DNA from: Vibrio hippocampi
GTDB taxonomy: Bacteria > Pseudomonadota > Gammaproteobacteria > Enterobacterales > Vibrionaceae
Direction of reading: 5' to 3'
DNA: 64,000 nucleotides
Assembly: GCF_921292975.1 (NCBI RefSeq)
Contig: NZ_CAKLCM010000002.1
Location: forward strand, 124,001-188,000
A model generated the notes under the pieces. The model saw only the letters and a list, made by a program, of their open reading frames with translations. It was not told the origin of the DNA and made no database searches. Position 1 is the first letter of the stretch; the number at the start of each line of letters is the position of its first letter. The position numbers were made by a program, and so were the translations under genes. Positions 41,921 to 50,477 of this stretch are shown here, in pieces.

Positions 41921-41952
41921 CAACCAAATAAACAAACAACCAAATAAACAAA
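41921..41952. repeat. Perfect 16-nt tandem duplication
   Basis: CAACCAAATAAACAAA occurs twice head to tail (41921-41936 and 41937-41952), just before the yafJ/purN terminator. Confidence 0.9.
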
Positions 41953-41982
41953 AAGCGATAACCCTTGGGTTATCGCTTTTTT
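41951..41982. terminator. Bidirectional terminator between yafJ and purN
   Basis: AAAAGCGATAACCC (41951-41964) pairs perfectly with GGGTTATCGCTTTT (41967-41980). A and T runs flank it on both sides. Confidence 0.93.
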
Positions 41983-42013
41983 AATAAAATGATGCGATTC
42001 AGCGAATAGCTAA

Positions 42014-42652
42014 TCAGTTGCTAGCATGACCTTGTGGACCAAGTTCATTACCATCAAGACAAGCTTTGCCATCGACCATAGTCAATCGCTCCTCAACAAA
42101 CCATTTCACCACGAGTGGGTAAATCTGGTGTTCTTGAGTTTGAATACGCTGTTCTAGTGTTTCCACGGTGTCATCATCAAATACTGGCACCTTAGCTTGC
42201 AACACAATAGGACCGCCATCGAGCTTTTCGGTCACAAAATGGATGGTGGTTCCATGATGTTCATCGCAGTTGTCGATTGCACGCTGGTGAGTATGAAGCC
42301 CCGGATACTTGGGTAATAGCGATGGGTGAATGTTAAGCATACGCCCCATGTAGTGACGCACAAAGTCGCCACTTAAAATACGCATATAACCCGCTAGTAC
42401 CACCAAGTCAGGTTCATGAGCATCAATGCGGCGCATTAATGCTTCATCAAAGGCTTCTCTGGTCTCACTAAGCTTAGGGTCAAGGAAAGCGGCTTCAGCG
42501 CCCACCTTTTTGGCACGTTCCAGTGCAAACGCTGACTCTTTATTTGAGAATACAGCGCTTACCTTTGCGTTTTCTATTGTCGATTCACAAGCATCAATAA
42601 TGGCCTGTAAATTGGTTCCGTTTCCCGAGACTAGAACAACGATATTCTTCAT
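42014..42652 (-). CDS. purN: Phosphoribosylglycinamide formyltransferase
   Basis: Third step of purine synthesis: 10-formyl-THF-dependent formylation of GAR. The 212-residue product has IVVLVSGNGTNLQAIID at the start, the active-site stretch LNIHPSLLPKYPGLHTHQRA with catalytic His, and HFVTEKLDGGPIVLQAKVPV. Three bases separate it from purM, so they form a purMN operon controlled by the PurR boxes upstream of purM. Confidence 0.97.
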   Translation of the reverse strand: MKNIVVLVSGNGTNLQAIIDACESTIENAKVSAVFSNKESAFALERAKKVGAEAAFLDPKLSETREAFDEALMRRIDAHEPDLVVLAGYMRILSGDFVRHYMGRMLNIHPSLLPKYPGLHTHQRAIDNCDEHHGTTIHFVTEKLDGGPIVLQAKVPVFDDDTVETLEQRIQTQEHQIYPLVVKWFVEERLTMVDGKACLDGNELGPQGHASN

Positions 42653-42655
42653 TGA

Positions 42656-43696
42656 TTAATTGATCTCTACTTGCTCTTCGCCAGCTTCGGCAGTTGCAAT
42701 GTCACCAATGATCCAAGCATTTTCACCTTCTGCGTTGAGCAGGTCGACGGCGGCTTGTGCCTGATCTTTTGGCAGGGCAACGATAAGACCAACACCACAG
42801 TTAAAGGTGCGATACATTTCGAATGTGTCTACGTTGCCTTTCTCTTGCAGCCAATTAAAGATCGCTGGCCATTCCCAGCTGTTGCCATCAATAACGGCTT
42901 TAGTACCTTCTGGAAGTACACGAGGGATGTTTTCCCAGAAACCGCCACCAGTGATGTGCGAGATAGCGTGGATATCATGCTGCTCGATCATTTTAAGTGC
43001 TGACTTAATGTAAATTTTGGTTGGTTCTAATAGGTGTTCACCAATGGTACGCTCACCCAAAACTTCGTTCTTATCTGCGCCCGATACTTCTAGGATCTTA
43101 CGGATAAGTGAGTAACCGTTTGAGTGAGGGCCGCTTGAACCAACCGCGATAAGTGCATCACCCGCGGCGACTTTGGTGCCGTCGATGATATTTTCTTTTT
43201 CCACAACGCCAACACAGAAACCGGCTACGTCGTAATCTTCGCCTTCGTACATACCTGGCATTTCAGCGGTTTCGCCACCGATGAGCGAACAACCTGCCTG
43301 TACACAGCCTTCTGCGATACCTGTGACTACGTCAGCCGCAGTATCTACGTCTAGTTTTCCTGTTGCATAGTAGTCTAGGAAAAATAGCGGCTCGCCACCT
43401 TGAACAATCAGGTCATTAACACACATTGCCACTAGATCGATACCAATGGTGTCGTGTTTGTTCATATCAAGAGCAAGACGCAGCTTCGTTCCAACACCGT
43501 CAGTGCCAGATACGAGAACAGGTTGCTTGTATTTAGTTGGCAGCTCACATAAAGCACCAAAACCACCGATGCCTCCCATCACTTCAGGGCGACGAGTGCG
43601 CTTAACCGCGCCTTTAATACGGTCTACTAATGCGTTGCCTGCATCAATGTCTACACCAGCGTCTTTATAGCTTAGGGAAGTGTTATTTCCGCTCAC
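42656..43696 (-). CDS. purM: Phosphoribosylformylglycinamidine cyclo-ligase (AIR synthetase)
   Basis: Fifth step of purine synthesis, ATP-dependent ring closure of FGAM to AIR. The 346-residue product starts [20 protein letters not shown] and has [50 protein letters not shown] and [14 protein letters not shown]. Length matches E. coli (345). A near-perfect PurR box lies 67 bp upstream of its start. Confidence 0.97.
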   Translation of the reverse strand: MSGNNTSLSYKDAGVDIDAGNALVDRIKGAVKRTRRPEVMGGIGGFGALCELPTKYKQPVLVSGTDGVGTKLRLALDMNKHDTIGIDLVAMCVNDLIVQGGEPLFFLDYYATGKLDVDTAADVVTGIAEGCVQAGCSLIGGETAEMPGMYEGEDYDVAGFCVGVVEKENIIDGTKVAAGDALIAVGSSGPHSNGYSLIRKILEVSGADKNEVLGERTIGEHLLEPTKIYIKSALKMIEQHDIHAISHITGGGFWENIPRVLPEGTKAVIDGNSWEWPAIFNWLQEKGNVDTFEMYRTFNCGVGLIVALPKDQAQAAVDLLNAEGENAWIIGDIATAEAGEEQVEIN

Positions 43697-43762
43697 GGGA
43701 CAGTCCTCGATATCTAAATGGATGTGAAAAGCGGCGCTATTCTAACAGGGGTTTAACTAAAA

Positions 43763-43778
43763 AGGAAAACGTTTGCGT
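43763..43778 (-). promoter_or_regulatory. PurR operator upstream of purM
   Basis: On the minus strand this reads ACGCAAACGTTTTCCT, matching all defined positions of the E. coli PurR consensus ACGCAAACGTTTNCNT. It lies 67-82 bp before the purM start. Confidence 0.92.
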
Positions 43779-43804
43779 AAGAAAATTCAAACTAATATCG
43801 TGCC

Positions 43805-43820
43805 AAGGTAACGTTTGCTT
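43805..43820 (-). promoter_or_regulatory. Second, weaker PurR-like box
   Basis: Minus-strand AAGCAAACGTTACCTT differs from the consensus at two defined positions. It is centred 42 bp from the first box, about four helical turns, in the same orientation, and lies between purM and divergent upp. Confidence 0.6.
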
Positions 43821-43977
43821 CGCTAGTCGCTGGCGTGAATGACTTTCCATTAAGAACCACTTAATCTTCAAGCGGTTTTACTGTTTATAAACCAAGCAAA
43901 TTTCGCTGAAATTCGCATCTTGAGTAAGTTTGGGTATATAATCCTCAAGTTTTGTAAAATATTTCCCGGAGTAGGAC

Positions 43978-44604
43978 ATGAAAGTTGTTGAAGTAAAACA
44001 TCCCCTCGTTAAGCACAAACTTGGCTTAATGCGCGAAGGAGACATCAGCACCAAACGTTTTCGTGAATTAGCGACAGAAGTAGGTAGCCTCTTAACCTAC
44101 GAAGCAACCGCTGACTTTGAAACTGAAAAAGTCACCATTAATGGCTGGAATGGTCCCGTTGAAGTGGATCAGATCAAAGGTAAAAAAGTAACGGTGGTTC
44201 CTATCTTGCGTGCTGGTCTTGGCATGATGGATGGTGTACTTGAGCATGTGCCAAGTGCGCGTATCAGTGTCGTGGGTATCTACCGTGACGAAGAAACGCT
44301 AGAGCCTGTTCCATACTTTAACAAGCTTGCGTCGAACATTGATGAGCGTATCGCACTGGTTGTGGACCCAATGTTAGCCACTGGCGGCTCAATGATCGCC
44401 ACTATCGATCTATTGAAAGAAAAAGGCTGTAAGCAGATCAAAGTATTAGTGCTAGTGGCGGCTCCAGAAGGGATTGAAGCGTTAGAGAAAGCGCACCCAG
44501 ACGTAGAGATGTACACAGCGGCTATCGATGAATGCCTCAATGACAAAGGCTATATCGTTCCTGGTCTTGGTGATGCGGGCGATAAGATCTTCGGTACTCA
44601 ATAA
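43978..44604 (+). CDS. upp: Uracil phosphoribosyltransferase
   Basis: Pyrimidine salvage: uracil plus PRPP to UMP. The 208-residue product starts [20 protein letters not shown] and has [20 protein letters not shown], the PRPP-binding [20 protein letters not shown] and the uracil-binding C-terminal [21 protein letters not shown] lies 9-12 nt before the ATG. It is convergent with uraA, which imports its substrate; in E. coli the two form one operon. Confidence 0.97.
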   Translation: MKVVEVKHPLVKHKLGLMREGDISTKRFRELATEVGSLLTYEATADFETEKVTINGWNGPVEVDQIKGKKVTVVPILRAGLGMMDGVLEHVPSARISVVGIYRDEETLEPVPYFNKLASNIDERIALVVDPMLATGGSMIATIDLLKEKGCKQIKVLVLVAAPEGIEALEKAHPDVEMYTAAIDECLNDKGYIVPGLGDAGDKIFGTQ

Positions 44605-44655
44605 TAGTGACTGTATAAATAATAGCGATTGTGTAAATAATAGCGACGGTTTATA
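44602..44655. repeat. Three imperfect 18-nt tandem repeats starting at the upp stop
   Basis: TAATAGTGACTGTATAAA, TAATAGCGATTGTGTAAA and TAATAGCGACGGTTTATA begin at 44602, 44620 and 44638. The first unit starts with the upp stop codon itself. Confidence 0.85.
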
Positions 44656-44700
44656 AGTCAGGTGCTTATCCGTTAGACGATTAAGCGCAAGATACGAATA

Positions 44701-44732
44701 AAAATGGCTGCCCAAATAGGCAGCCATTTTTT
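44701..44732. terminator. Bidirectional terminator between upp and uraA
   Basis: AAAATGGCTGCC (44701-44712) pairs perfectly with GGCAGCCATTTT (44719-44730), with T after and A before. Confidence 0.93.
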
Positions 44733-44749
44733 ATTTGCTGAGTTCGAGA

Positions 44750-45991
44750 TTAATCTTCGATTTGCGTGTTATCAACAACGCGATTTTCGCCAAGATCGTG
44801 CGGTAGGATCAGGTTGAGGAGAATCGCCACGATACCGCAAAGGCTGACACCTTGTAGACTGAATTCGCCGATGCCAAATGCCATCCCACCAATACCAAAC
44901 ACAAGGGTAATTGCCACAATCACAAGGTTGCGTGATTTATGCAGGTCAACATGGTTCTTAATCAGAGTATTTAGACCGACGGTCGCAATAGAACCAAATA
45001 GCAGAATCATGATGCCGCCCATGACTGGTACAGGAATGGTCTGTAGAATCGCGCCCAGTTTACCTACCAATGCAAGTACGATAGCGGTAACGGCAGCCCA
45101 AGTCATAATCACAGGGTTGAATGCTTTAGTCAGCATAACTGCACCGGTAACTTCACTATAAGTTGTGTTAGGTGGCGCGCCCATCATAGAAGCGGCGATA
45201 GTCGCAACCCCGTCACCAGCAATAGTACGGTGAAGACCCGGTTTCTTCAGATAGTCTTTACCCGTTACATTTGAGATTGCCAACATATCACCCACGTGTT
45301 CAACCGCGGGTGCGATCGCTACAGGCAACATGAACAAAATAGCATTGATATTGAATTCTGGAGCGGTGAAGTTTGGCAGTGCAAGCCAAGCGGCTTCATA
45401 TATCGGAGTAAAATCAACCACACCGAAAAACAGTGCCGTCACATAGCCTGAGGCGATACCACTCACAATTGGCAGTAGCTTTAGGAAACCGCGAGCAAAT
45501 ACGCTCACACCAATCGTGACCAGTAGAGAGATGCCAGAAATCCATAGTGCCGCATCGCCATTCACTAACTGAACCGCACCGTCACCGGTTTTACCTAGCG
45601 CCATGTTTACTGCGACTGGCGCAAGTCCAAGACCAATCACCATGATAACGGGACCCACAACAACCGGTGGTAGCAGTTTATGAATGATTGCCACCCCTTT
45701 CACTTTGATCACTGCACCAAGAATGACATAAACCACACCAGCAGCCATAAGACCACCCATAGTTGCGCCTACGCCCCAAGTTTGCACACCAAACATAATG
45801 GGTGCAATAAAGGCAAAAGAGGAAGCGAGAAAGATGGGCACACTTCGTTTGGTCATTAGTTGGAATAACAAGGTACCGACACCTGCGCCAAATAGTGCAA
45901 CGTTAGGGTCAAGGCCAGTCAATAGCGGTACAAGAACCAAGGAGCCAAATGCGACAAACAGCATTTGAGAACCTTGAATGATCGTCTTCAT
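44750..45991 (-). CDS. uraA: Uracil permease (NCS2 family)
   Basis: Proton-coupled nucleobase importer of the inner membrane. The 413 residues show the NCS2 fold with many helices, the substrate-site regions SSFAFIAPIMFGVQTWGVGA and AIAPAVEHVGDMLAISNVTG, and the signature VVVGPVIMVIGLGLAPVAVN. Uracil rather than xanthine specificity is inferred from similarity to UraA and the adjacent upp. A PurR-type box (46059-46074) precedes it. Confidence 0.94.
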   Translation of the reverse strand: MKTIIQGSQMLFVAFGSLVLVPLLTGLDPNVALFGAGVGTLLFQLMTKRSVPIFLASSFAFIAPIMFGVQTWGVGATMGGLMAAGVVYVILGAVIKVKGVAIIHKLLPPVVVGPVIMVIGLGLAPVAVNMALGKTGDGAVQLVNGDAALWISGISLLVTIGVSVFARGFLKLLPIVSGIASGYVTALFFGVVDFTPIYEAAWLALPNFTAPEFNINAILFMLPVAIAPAVEHVGDMLAISNVTGKDYLKKPGLHRTIAGDGVATIAASMMGAPPNTTYSEVTGAVMLTKAFNPVIMTWAAVTAIVLALVGKLGAILQTIPVPVMGGIMILLFGSIATVGLNTLIKNHVDLHKSRNLVIVAITLVFGIGGMAFGIGEFSLQGVSLCGIVAILLNLILPHDLGENRVVDNTQIED

Positions 45992-46339
45992 AATTCAATA
46001 TCCATGTTGTTAATGATATTGCCCACGAAATTTGGACAAATTGGCGCTATTTTAACACCTTGAAACGTTTGCGCGATTGATTTTGATTCGGAAATTGAAA
46101 ATAAATGACAGAATGTTCAACAATATTGCCAAAAATGAATCGGTGCGATTTGCGTCGCACCGTGAGAGAGAAAGACACCGCGTCAATACGGCGAAAAAAT
46201 ACGCCTAACGAATTGCCTTTTCAGTGGGTTATTACTGGTTTAGTGAGCGATAAATCACACAAGCTTGAACATGTTGGCTTGCTCAGTGGTGTAGACTTGC
46301 TTATCATTTCTACTTATATCTTGGTGATTTAGGAACCTT
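45992..46339. other. Divergent region between uraA and the DUF2066 gene
   Basis: A 348-bp gap. It contains a PurR-like box (46059-46074) and a perfect hairpin: CGGTGCGA (46141-46148) with TCGCACCG (46155-46162). A 75-codon frame (46105-46332) lacks a ribosome site and family features and is not called. Confidence 0.6.
46059..46074 (-). promoter_or_regulatory. PurR-like box upstream of uraA
   Basis: Minus-strand GCGCAAACGTTTCAAG keeps the CGCAAACGTTT core and differs from the PurR consensus at three defined outer positions. It lies 68-83 bp before the uraA start, similar to the distance at purM. Confidence 0.65.
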
Positions 46340-47578
46340 ATGCGTAATTTAACTTGGTTGTTGGTGGCTTTGACTTCACTACCAGCATTGGCACTAACCA
46401 ACGTAGATGTGTACTCCACGGTTGTGATTGTTGAGCCAGAGGCGCCAAATTCCGATGAAGTGGCACGTCAGCAAGGCATGACAGAAGTATTGGTACGCGC
46501 CAGTGGTAATCAAAACATTGCAAGTAACGCGGTGATCAAGAAAGCGTTAGGCCAAAGTTCACGTTATATCAGCCAGCTGGGCTATACCCAAAAGCAAGGT
46601 CAGCAAGCGCTGCGCGTCCGGTTTAATAGCGATCAAATTCAGGTGCTGCTAAAACAAGCAGAGCAATCTACTTGGCCGGCAGAGCGTAAAAACGTCATGG
46701 TATGGCTGGTGCAAGATTCCGGTTATGATCGCGAGATTTTATGGGAACACAGTGATTCGACTTTGATTGCAGACCTCAAACAAGAGGCGCAGCGTCGGGG
46801 CTTGCCAGTAACTTTGCCGATTGGTGACTTTGATGACATGACCGGCGTGCAGGCGACGGATTTATGGGGTGGATTTGTCAATCCAGTGGCAAGCGCAACG
46901 CAAAGATACCCAGTGGATGCGGTGGCGGTAATAAGAGCCGATAGCTCGGGTTTGCGTTGGACGCTGTATGATCAAACGCCGCAGCAGTTGCTTCAATCTC
47001 AGCAGCAACCGATACAAGCTAAAGTTTCAGGTGAAGACGCAATGGCACTGGTTATCGATCAGATAAGTGACTATTTCGCCAACCAACATGCGAGTCCAGT
47101 GGTATCAGGCGAAAGTGCTGGGATGATTGCGGTTCAGTTTAATCAAATGAGTGACGCTTCTTCATTCTTTAATCTCGAAAGACAACTGACACAATTTTCC
47201 TCTACAGCAAAAGCAGAAATCGCCGAGGTGCGTGGTGATACAGTTATTGTGCGTGTCTATTTGATTGGTTCAGTCGAGTCTTTTAAGCAGGAAGTGCTTA
47301 AATCGGGCATGGTGGAATTGGAAAGTGAGTCCATTGTTGCGCCTTTAGGGGAGAGTAATGGAGTTTCCGGTGAAACTTCCGCTCCCGCCCTTGAAGGTCA
47401 GAGTTCGGACTCTGCCGCGACTGACGCTTCGCTCTCTGCTGGTGAGACAGAAGTAAACAGTGACACGTTACCTGTGTCAGAAAACCAAACCGCATCAAAA
47501 GACGTAAACGGCTTACCAAACGAATCGCAGAGTTCAGGATTGGTTGCGGTACCGAGCTTGATATTTAACGTTAAATAA
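46340..47578 (+). CDS. DUF2066 domain-containing exported protein
   Basis: A 412-residue protein of unknown function. It has a signal peptide (MRNLTWLLVALTSLPALALT), the DUF2066 domain over about residues 20-300 (start VDVYSTVVIVEPEAPNSDEV, then RQQGMTEVLVRASGNQNI), and a long acidic, Ser/Thr-rich low-complexity tail (about 330-400). The gene is usually found near purM/perM-type neighbours in gammaproteobacteria, which also holds here. In Pseudomonas, hda sits next to it; no hda is present here. Confidence 0.85.
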   Translation: MRNLTWLLVALTSLPALALTNVDVYSTVVIVEPEAPNSDEVARQQGMTEVLVRASGNQNIASNAVIKKALGQSSRYISQLGYTQKQGQQALRVRFNSDQIQVLLKQAEQSTWPAERKNVMVWLVQDSGYDREILWEHSDSTLIADLKQEAQRRGLPVTLPIGDFDDMTGVQATDLWGGFVNPVASATQRYPVDAVAVIRADSSGLRWTLYDQTPQQLLQSQQQPIQAKVSGEDAMALVIDQISDYFANQHASPVVSGESAGMIAVQFNQMSDASSFFNLERQLTQFSSTAKAEIAEVRGDTVIVRVYLIGSVESFKQEVLKSGMVELESESIVAPLGESNGVSGETSAPALEGQSSDSAATDASLSAGETEVNSDTLPVSENQTASKDVNGLPNESQSSGLVAVPSLIFNVK

Positions 47579-47581
47579 TAG

Positions 47582-47610
47582 AAAAGGGACGAATTATCGT
47601 CCCTTTTTTT
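47582..47610. terminator. Terminator between DUF2066 and DUF2069 genes
   Basis: AAAAGGGACGA (47582-47592) pairs with TCGTCCCTTTT (47597-47607), followed by T. It ends the plus-strand gene and overlaps the 3' end of the convergent DUF2069 gene (stop at 47609). Confidence 0.88.
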
Positions 47611-48025
47611 ACTCTTCAAATGTGGCTTTTTCTTGCTTTTCGACCTTAGATAGCCTTGGCAACTTTAAGCCTAGCTCTTTACCTTTGGTTCGTGCATAGA
47701 GAATATTGCAGACAAAAGACATCGTCGTCAGCAGTAATTCCACCGCTGCTAGTCCTCTTTCTCCTTCGTTGACCCAAAGCAGGGTAAAGCCATGCAGAAA
47801 GTAGAGCATCAAGATAAAGTTGGCCCAGGCATGAGTATAGGGTTTTGCTTTCAGCATGCCCGGTAGTGGTAACAGCAGAGGCAGTGCCCAAGCGATAGTC
47901 ATTCCCACTGCATTGACATGTGGATGCGGCGAGAGATAACCGTGCCAGATGATGACCCAAGCCAGCAGGGCGACATGACTCCATAGGGCGAGGTGTCGAA
48001 GATATTTGACGTTATTTAGGATCAT
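47609..48025 (-). CDS. DUF2069 inner-membrane protein
   Basis: A 138-residue protein with four predicted transmembrane segments (around LWSHVALLAWVIIWHGYL, VGMTIAWALPLLLPLPGML, AWANFILMLYFLHGFTLLW, AVELLLTTMSFVCNILY) and a basic cytoplasmic tail (KGKELGLKLPRLSKVEKQEK). It is recognised as DUF2069; function is unknown. The start overlaps the stop of the WrbA-like gene by 4 bp, so the two are translationally coupled. Start choice follows the overlap and the family's length. Confidence 0.88.
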   Translation of the reverse strand: MILNNVKYLRHLALWSHVALLAWVIIWHGYLSPHPHVNAVGMTIAWALPLLLPLPGMLKAKPYTHAWANFILMLYFLHGFTLLWVNEGERGLAAVELLLTTMSFVCNILYARTKGKELGLKLPRLSKVEKQEKATFEE

Positions 48026-48666
48026 CGATCCCCCTTAATCGTCGTTTGGCGAAGCTTAAGCGCGGTATTGGCCAAACGTGCGCCTAGTGCTTGCGCCAGT
48101 CGCTTTTCTTCCGCAGTGAGCGCTGAACCTTGTTCTGCGGTTGCAACGTGCGAAGCGCCATAAGGTGTGCCACCGGAGTGAGTGTGGTGCAGTTCTGGTT
48201 CACTGTATGGAATGCCCATAATTAGCATGCCGTGATGCAGCAGAGGAAGTAACAAACTTTGCTGGACACTTTCTTGTCCCCCATGCAGTGATGAGGAAGA
48301 GGTAAACACACAAGCGGGCTTGTCAATTAGGTCACCAGAGACCCACAGCGTGGTGGTTTGATCCCAAAAGTGTTTCAGCGGTGCGGCCATATTACCAAAC
48401 CAAACCGGGCTGCCCATGGCTAAACCGTCACACTGTTTCAGTTCATCCAGCGTGACGCAAGCATCATCGGACGACGTGCGACGCGTCTCTCCCTCAGCCA
48501 CTTCTTTCTCTGCAACTACTTTATCCGCAAGCGCTATCTCGGGAACCGTGCGCAGCATCGCTTGGCAACCCTCGACAGATTCGACGCCTCTTGCGATGGC
48601 TCTTGCGAGTTGTTGGGTACTGCCATGGCGACTGTAATACAGCACCAATACTCGGCATGGACTCAT
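48022..48666 (-). CDS. WrbA-like NAD(P)H:quinone oxidoreductase (flavodoxin fold)
   Basis: A 214-residue FMN-binding protein of the WrbA/flavodoxin_5 group. The FMN-phosphate loop is LVLYYSRHGSTQQLARAIAR (residues 7-26), followed by DGLAMGSPVWFGNMAAPLKH, CVFTSSSSLHGGQESV and GTPYGASHVA. It is somewhat longer than E. coli WrbA (198). It is probably a two-electron quinone reductase. It overlaps the arsC-like gene upstream and the DUF2069 gene downstream by 4 bp each. Confidence 0.9.
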   Translation of the reverse strand: MSPCRVLVLYYSRHGSTQQLARAIARGVESVEGCQAMLRTVPEIALADKVVAEKEVAEGETRRTSSDDACVTLDELKQCDGLAMGSPVWFGNMAAPLKHFWDQTTTLWVSGDLIDKPACVFTSSSSLHGGQESVQQSLLLPLLHHGMLIMGIPYSEPELHHTHSGGTPYGASHVATAEQGSALTAEEKRLAQALGARLANTALKLRQTTIKGDR

Positions 48667-49010
48667 ACCAAAATCTCAAGCACTTGCTCAGGAGGGCGAC
48701 CTAGCTTGGCTTTACCTTGATGAACCACGATTGGACGCTCAATTAATTTAGGATTGGCGGCCATGGCGGCAAATAGCGCTTCATCAGAGGCTTGCGCCAG
48801 TTGCAGTTCTTTATAGAGGGCTTCTTTGGTACGCATCATGTCACGAACCGCCGTCAGCTCAAGCTGTTGAAACAAGGTTTGCAGTTGTTCAACCGTTGGC
48901 GGTGTATCGAGATATTTAACGATCTCTGGAGAGAAACCTTTATCTTCAACAAGTGCTAAGGTTTCACGACTTTTTGAGCAGCGCGGGTTATGGTAAATAG
49001 TGACCGACAT
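48663..49010 (-). CDS. ArsC-family glutaredoxin-like reductase (YfgD type)
   Basis: A 115-residue thioredoxin-fold protein annotated in homologues as arsenate reductase. It begins IYHNPRCSKSRETLALVEDK with the single N-terminal Cys (Cys11) characteristic of ArsC, and has KYLDTPPTVEQL and the ERPIVVHQGKAKLGRPPEQV motif with two Arg. No ars regulator or pump is nearby. The bepA neighbour matches E. coli yfgC-yfgD, so the housekeeping YfgD role is more likely than arsenic resistance. Confidence 0.9.
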   Translation of the reverse strand: MSVTIYHNPRCSKSRETLALVEDKGFSPEIVKYLDTPPTVEQLQTLFQQLELTAVRDMMRTKEALYKELQLAQASDEALFAAMAANPKLIERPIVVHQGKAKLGRPPEQVLEILV

Positions 49011-49025
49011 AAACTTTTCCTTTTT

Positions 49026-50477
49026 TTATTGTAGTGCCATAAAGCGATCTCGTTGAATCAGCAACTGATCAATACGAGCGTCATAGCGGGCTTGATCAAA
49101 GCTGCCGAGTTCAGCAACTTGGCTCGCTTGCGAGTAGAGTTGGATGGCTTTATCCCACTGAGCATTGAGGGCCAATATTTCCGCTCTAGCCGCTAAATCT
49201 TTATCACTCAATCCAAGTTTAATGCTGGCCTCGGACATTAAGTGCCAGCCATTGGTATCGTTTGGATTATCGTGAGTATATCGTTGCAAGCTTGTCAGTG
49301 CTTGCTGGTATTTTTCTTGTTGAATAAGCGCATTGGCGTAATTGATCACCAATACCTTGTTATGCGGTCTGACCTTGAGTGCCTTTTCGAGCATGGAGGT
49401 GGCTTTCTCTGGTTTTTTCTGTGCGAGATAGAGATCCGTTGCCGCATCAAGATAAAAGTTGTTGTTAGGCGCCGTACGCATTAACTGCGTTAATATCTTA
49501 TCGGCTTGGTCGAGTTTATTGTTATCTAAGTAAACCAATGCCTTTCCATATTCAAACGCATCTTGAAGTTCCACAGGTGCACGCGTGGCTGTTCGGTTTA
49601 GCCAATCCAATGCGGCTTCTTGCTTAATACCGGCATAACGCACCACAACTCTTGAGCGAGCTAAGTGGTAATCGATAGACGGCATAATACGCAGTGGAGG
49701 GTAGCTTTGCGCTCGGGCGCGAGAGTCAGTAATACGATCCTCGGGCAATGGGTGAGTCAATAACATGGCGGGAGGCGTACTGGCGTAGCGATATTCATCG
49801 GCGAGGCGACTAAAGAAACGTGGCATGTCGTTAACGTCAAACTCTGCTCTCGCCAGTGTGGCGATACCGAATCGGTCAGCTTCTTTTTCGTTGCTGCGCG
49901 TGTAGTTGATGGAAGCCTGCATGGAGCCAGCGGTGGTGGCGGTGAGTGCGGCGATCCCTGCTTGCGGTGAGGCGATGGCGAGCAGTAACGAAGCCGCCAT
50001 AGCGGCAAGCGTTGCGGGAGAGCGTCTTGCCTCATCTTCCATTCGTCTGGCAAGGTGGCGTTGAGTAACGTGAGCAATTTCATGCGCCATAACGGAGGCA
50101 ATTTCACTTTCTGTGTGAGCATGTAAAAACAGCCCCGTATGTAAGGCGACGTAGCCACCAAAAAAGGCAAACGCATTAATATCGCGGTCTCGAATCAAGA
50201 AGAAGGTGAACGGCGTTTTGACATCATTGGCATTCGACACTAATCGATGACCAATGGAGTCAACATACTCATTCATAACGGGGTCGTTAACGATAGGCGA
50301 ACTGGCTCGTATCATTCGCATATAGGCATCGCCATAGATAAGCTCTTGATCTATGGTCAAGGTTGCCCCAGCCGCGGTTCCAATATCAGGGAGTTCGGTC
50401 TGAGCAAATGAAGCAACTGGGTGCCCAAGGGTCGCTGCGACGCAAAGATACACCAATGAGCGAGTGCGTTTTAACAT
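49026..50477 (-). CDS. bepA: Periplasmic M48 metalloprotease/chaperone BepA
   Basis: BepA (YfgC) assists LptD maturation and degrades stalled BAM substrates. The 483-residue product has a signal peptide (MLKRTRSLVYLCVAATLGHP, cleavage near SFA-QTE), the zinc motif HEIAH at residues 132-136 with downstream NEKEADRFG, and C-terminal TPR repeats (from about residue 305, NNFYLDAATDLYLAQKKPEK). The frame extends 38 codons upstream to 50591, but that extension is not signal-like; ATG 50477 with CAGGAG upstream is chosen. Directly upstream of the arsC-like gene. Confidence 0.94.
   Translation of the reverse strand: MLKRTRSLVYLCVAATLGHPVASFAQTELPDIGTAAGATLTIDQELIYGDAYMRMIRASSPIVNDPVMNEYVDSIGHRLVSNANDVKTPFTFFLIRDRDINAFAFFGGYVALHTGLFLHAHTESEIASVMAHEIAHVTQRHLARRMEDEARRSPATLAAMAASLLLAIASPQAGIAALTATTAGSMQASINYTRSNEKEADRFGIATLARAEFDVNDMPRFFSRLADEYRYASTPPAMLLTHPLPEDRITDSRARAQSYPPLRIMPSIDYHLARSRVVVRYAGIKQEAALDWLNRTATRAPVELQDAFEYGKALVYLDNNKLDQADKILTQLMRTAPNNNFYLDAATDLYLAQKKPEKATSMLEKALKVRPHNKVLVINYANALIQQEKYQQALTSLQRYTHDNPNDTNGWHLMSEASIKLGLSDKDLAARAEILALNAQWDKAIQLYSQASQVAELGSFDQARYDARIDQLLIQRDRFMALQ

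Noticed and set aside
46105..46332. 75-codon frame upstream of the DUF2066 gene
   Set aside because: No Shine-Dalgarno, no recognisable domain, basic low-structure product; covers a hairpin in a divergent promoter region.
48663..49010. Arsenic-resistance operon
   Set aside because: The ArsC-like genes (here and at 59943) have no ars regulator or pump nearby and sit in housekeeping synteny with bepA and dapE.
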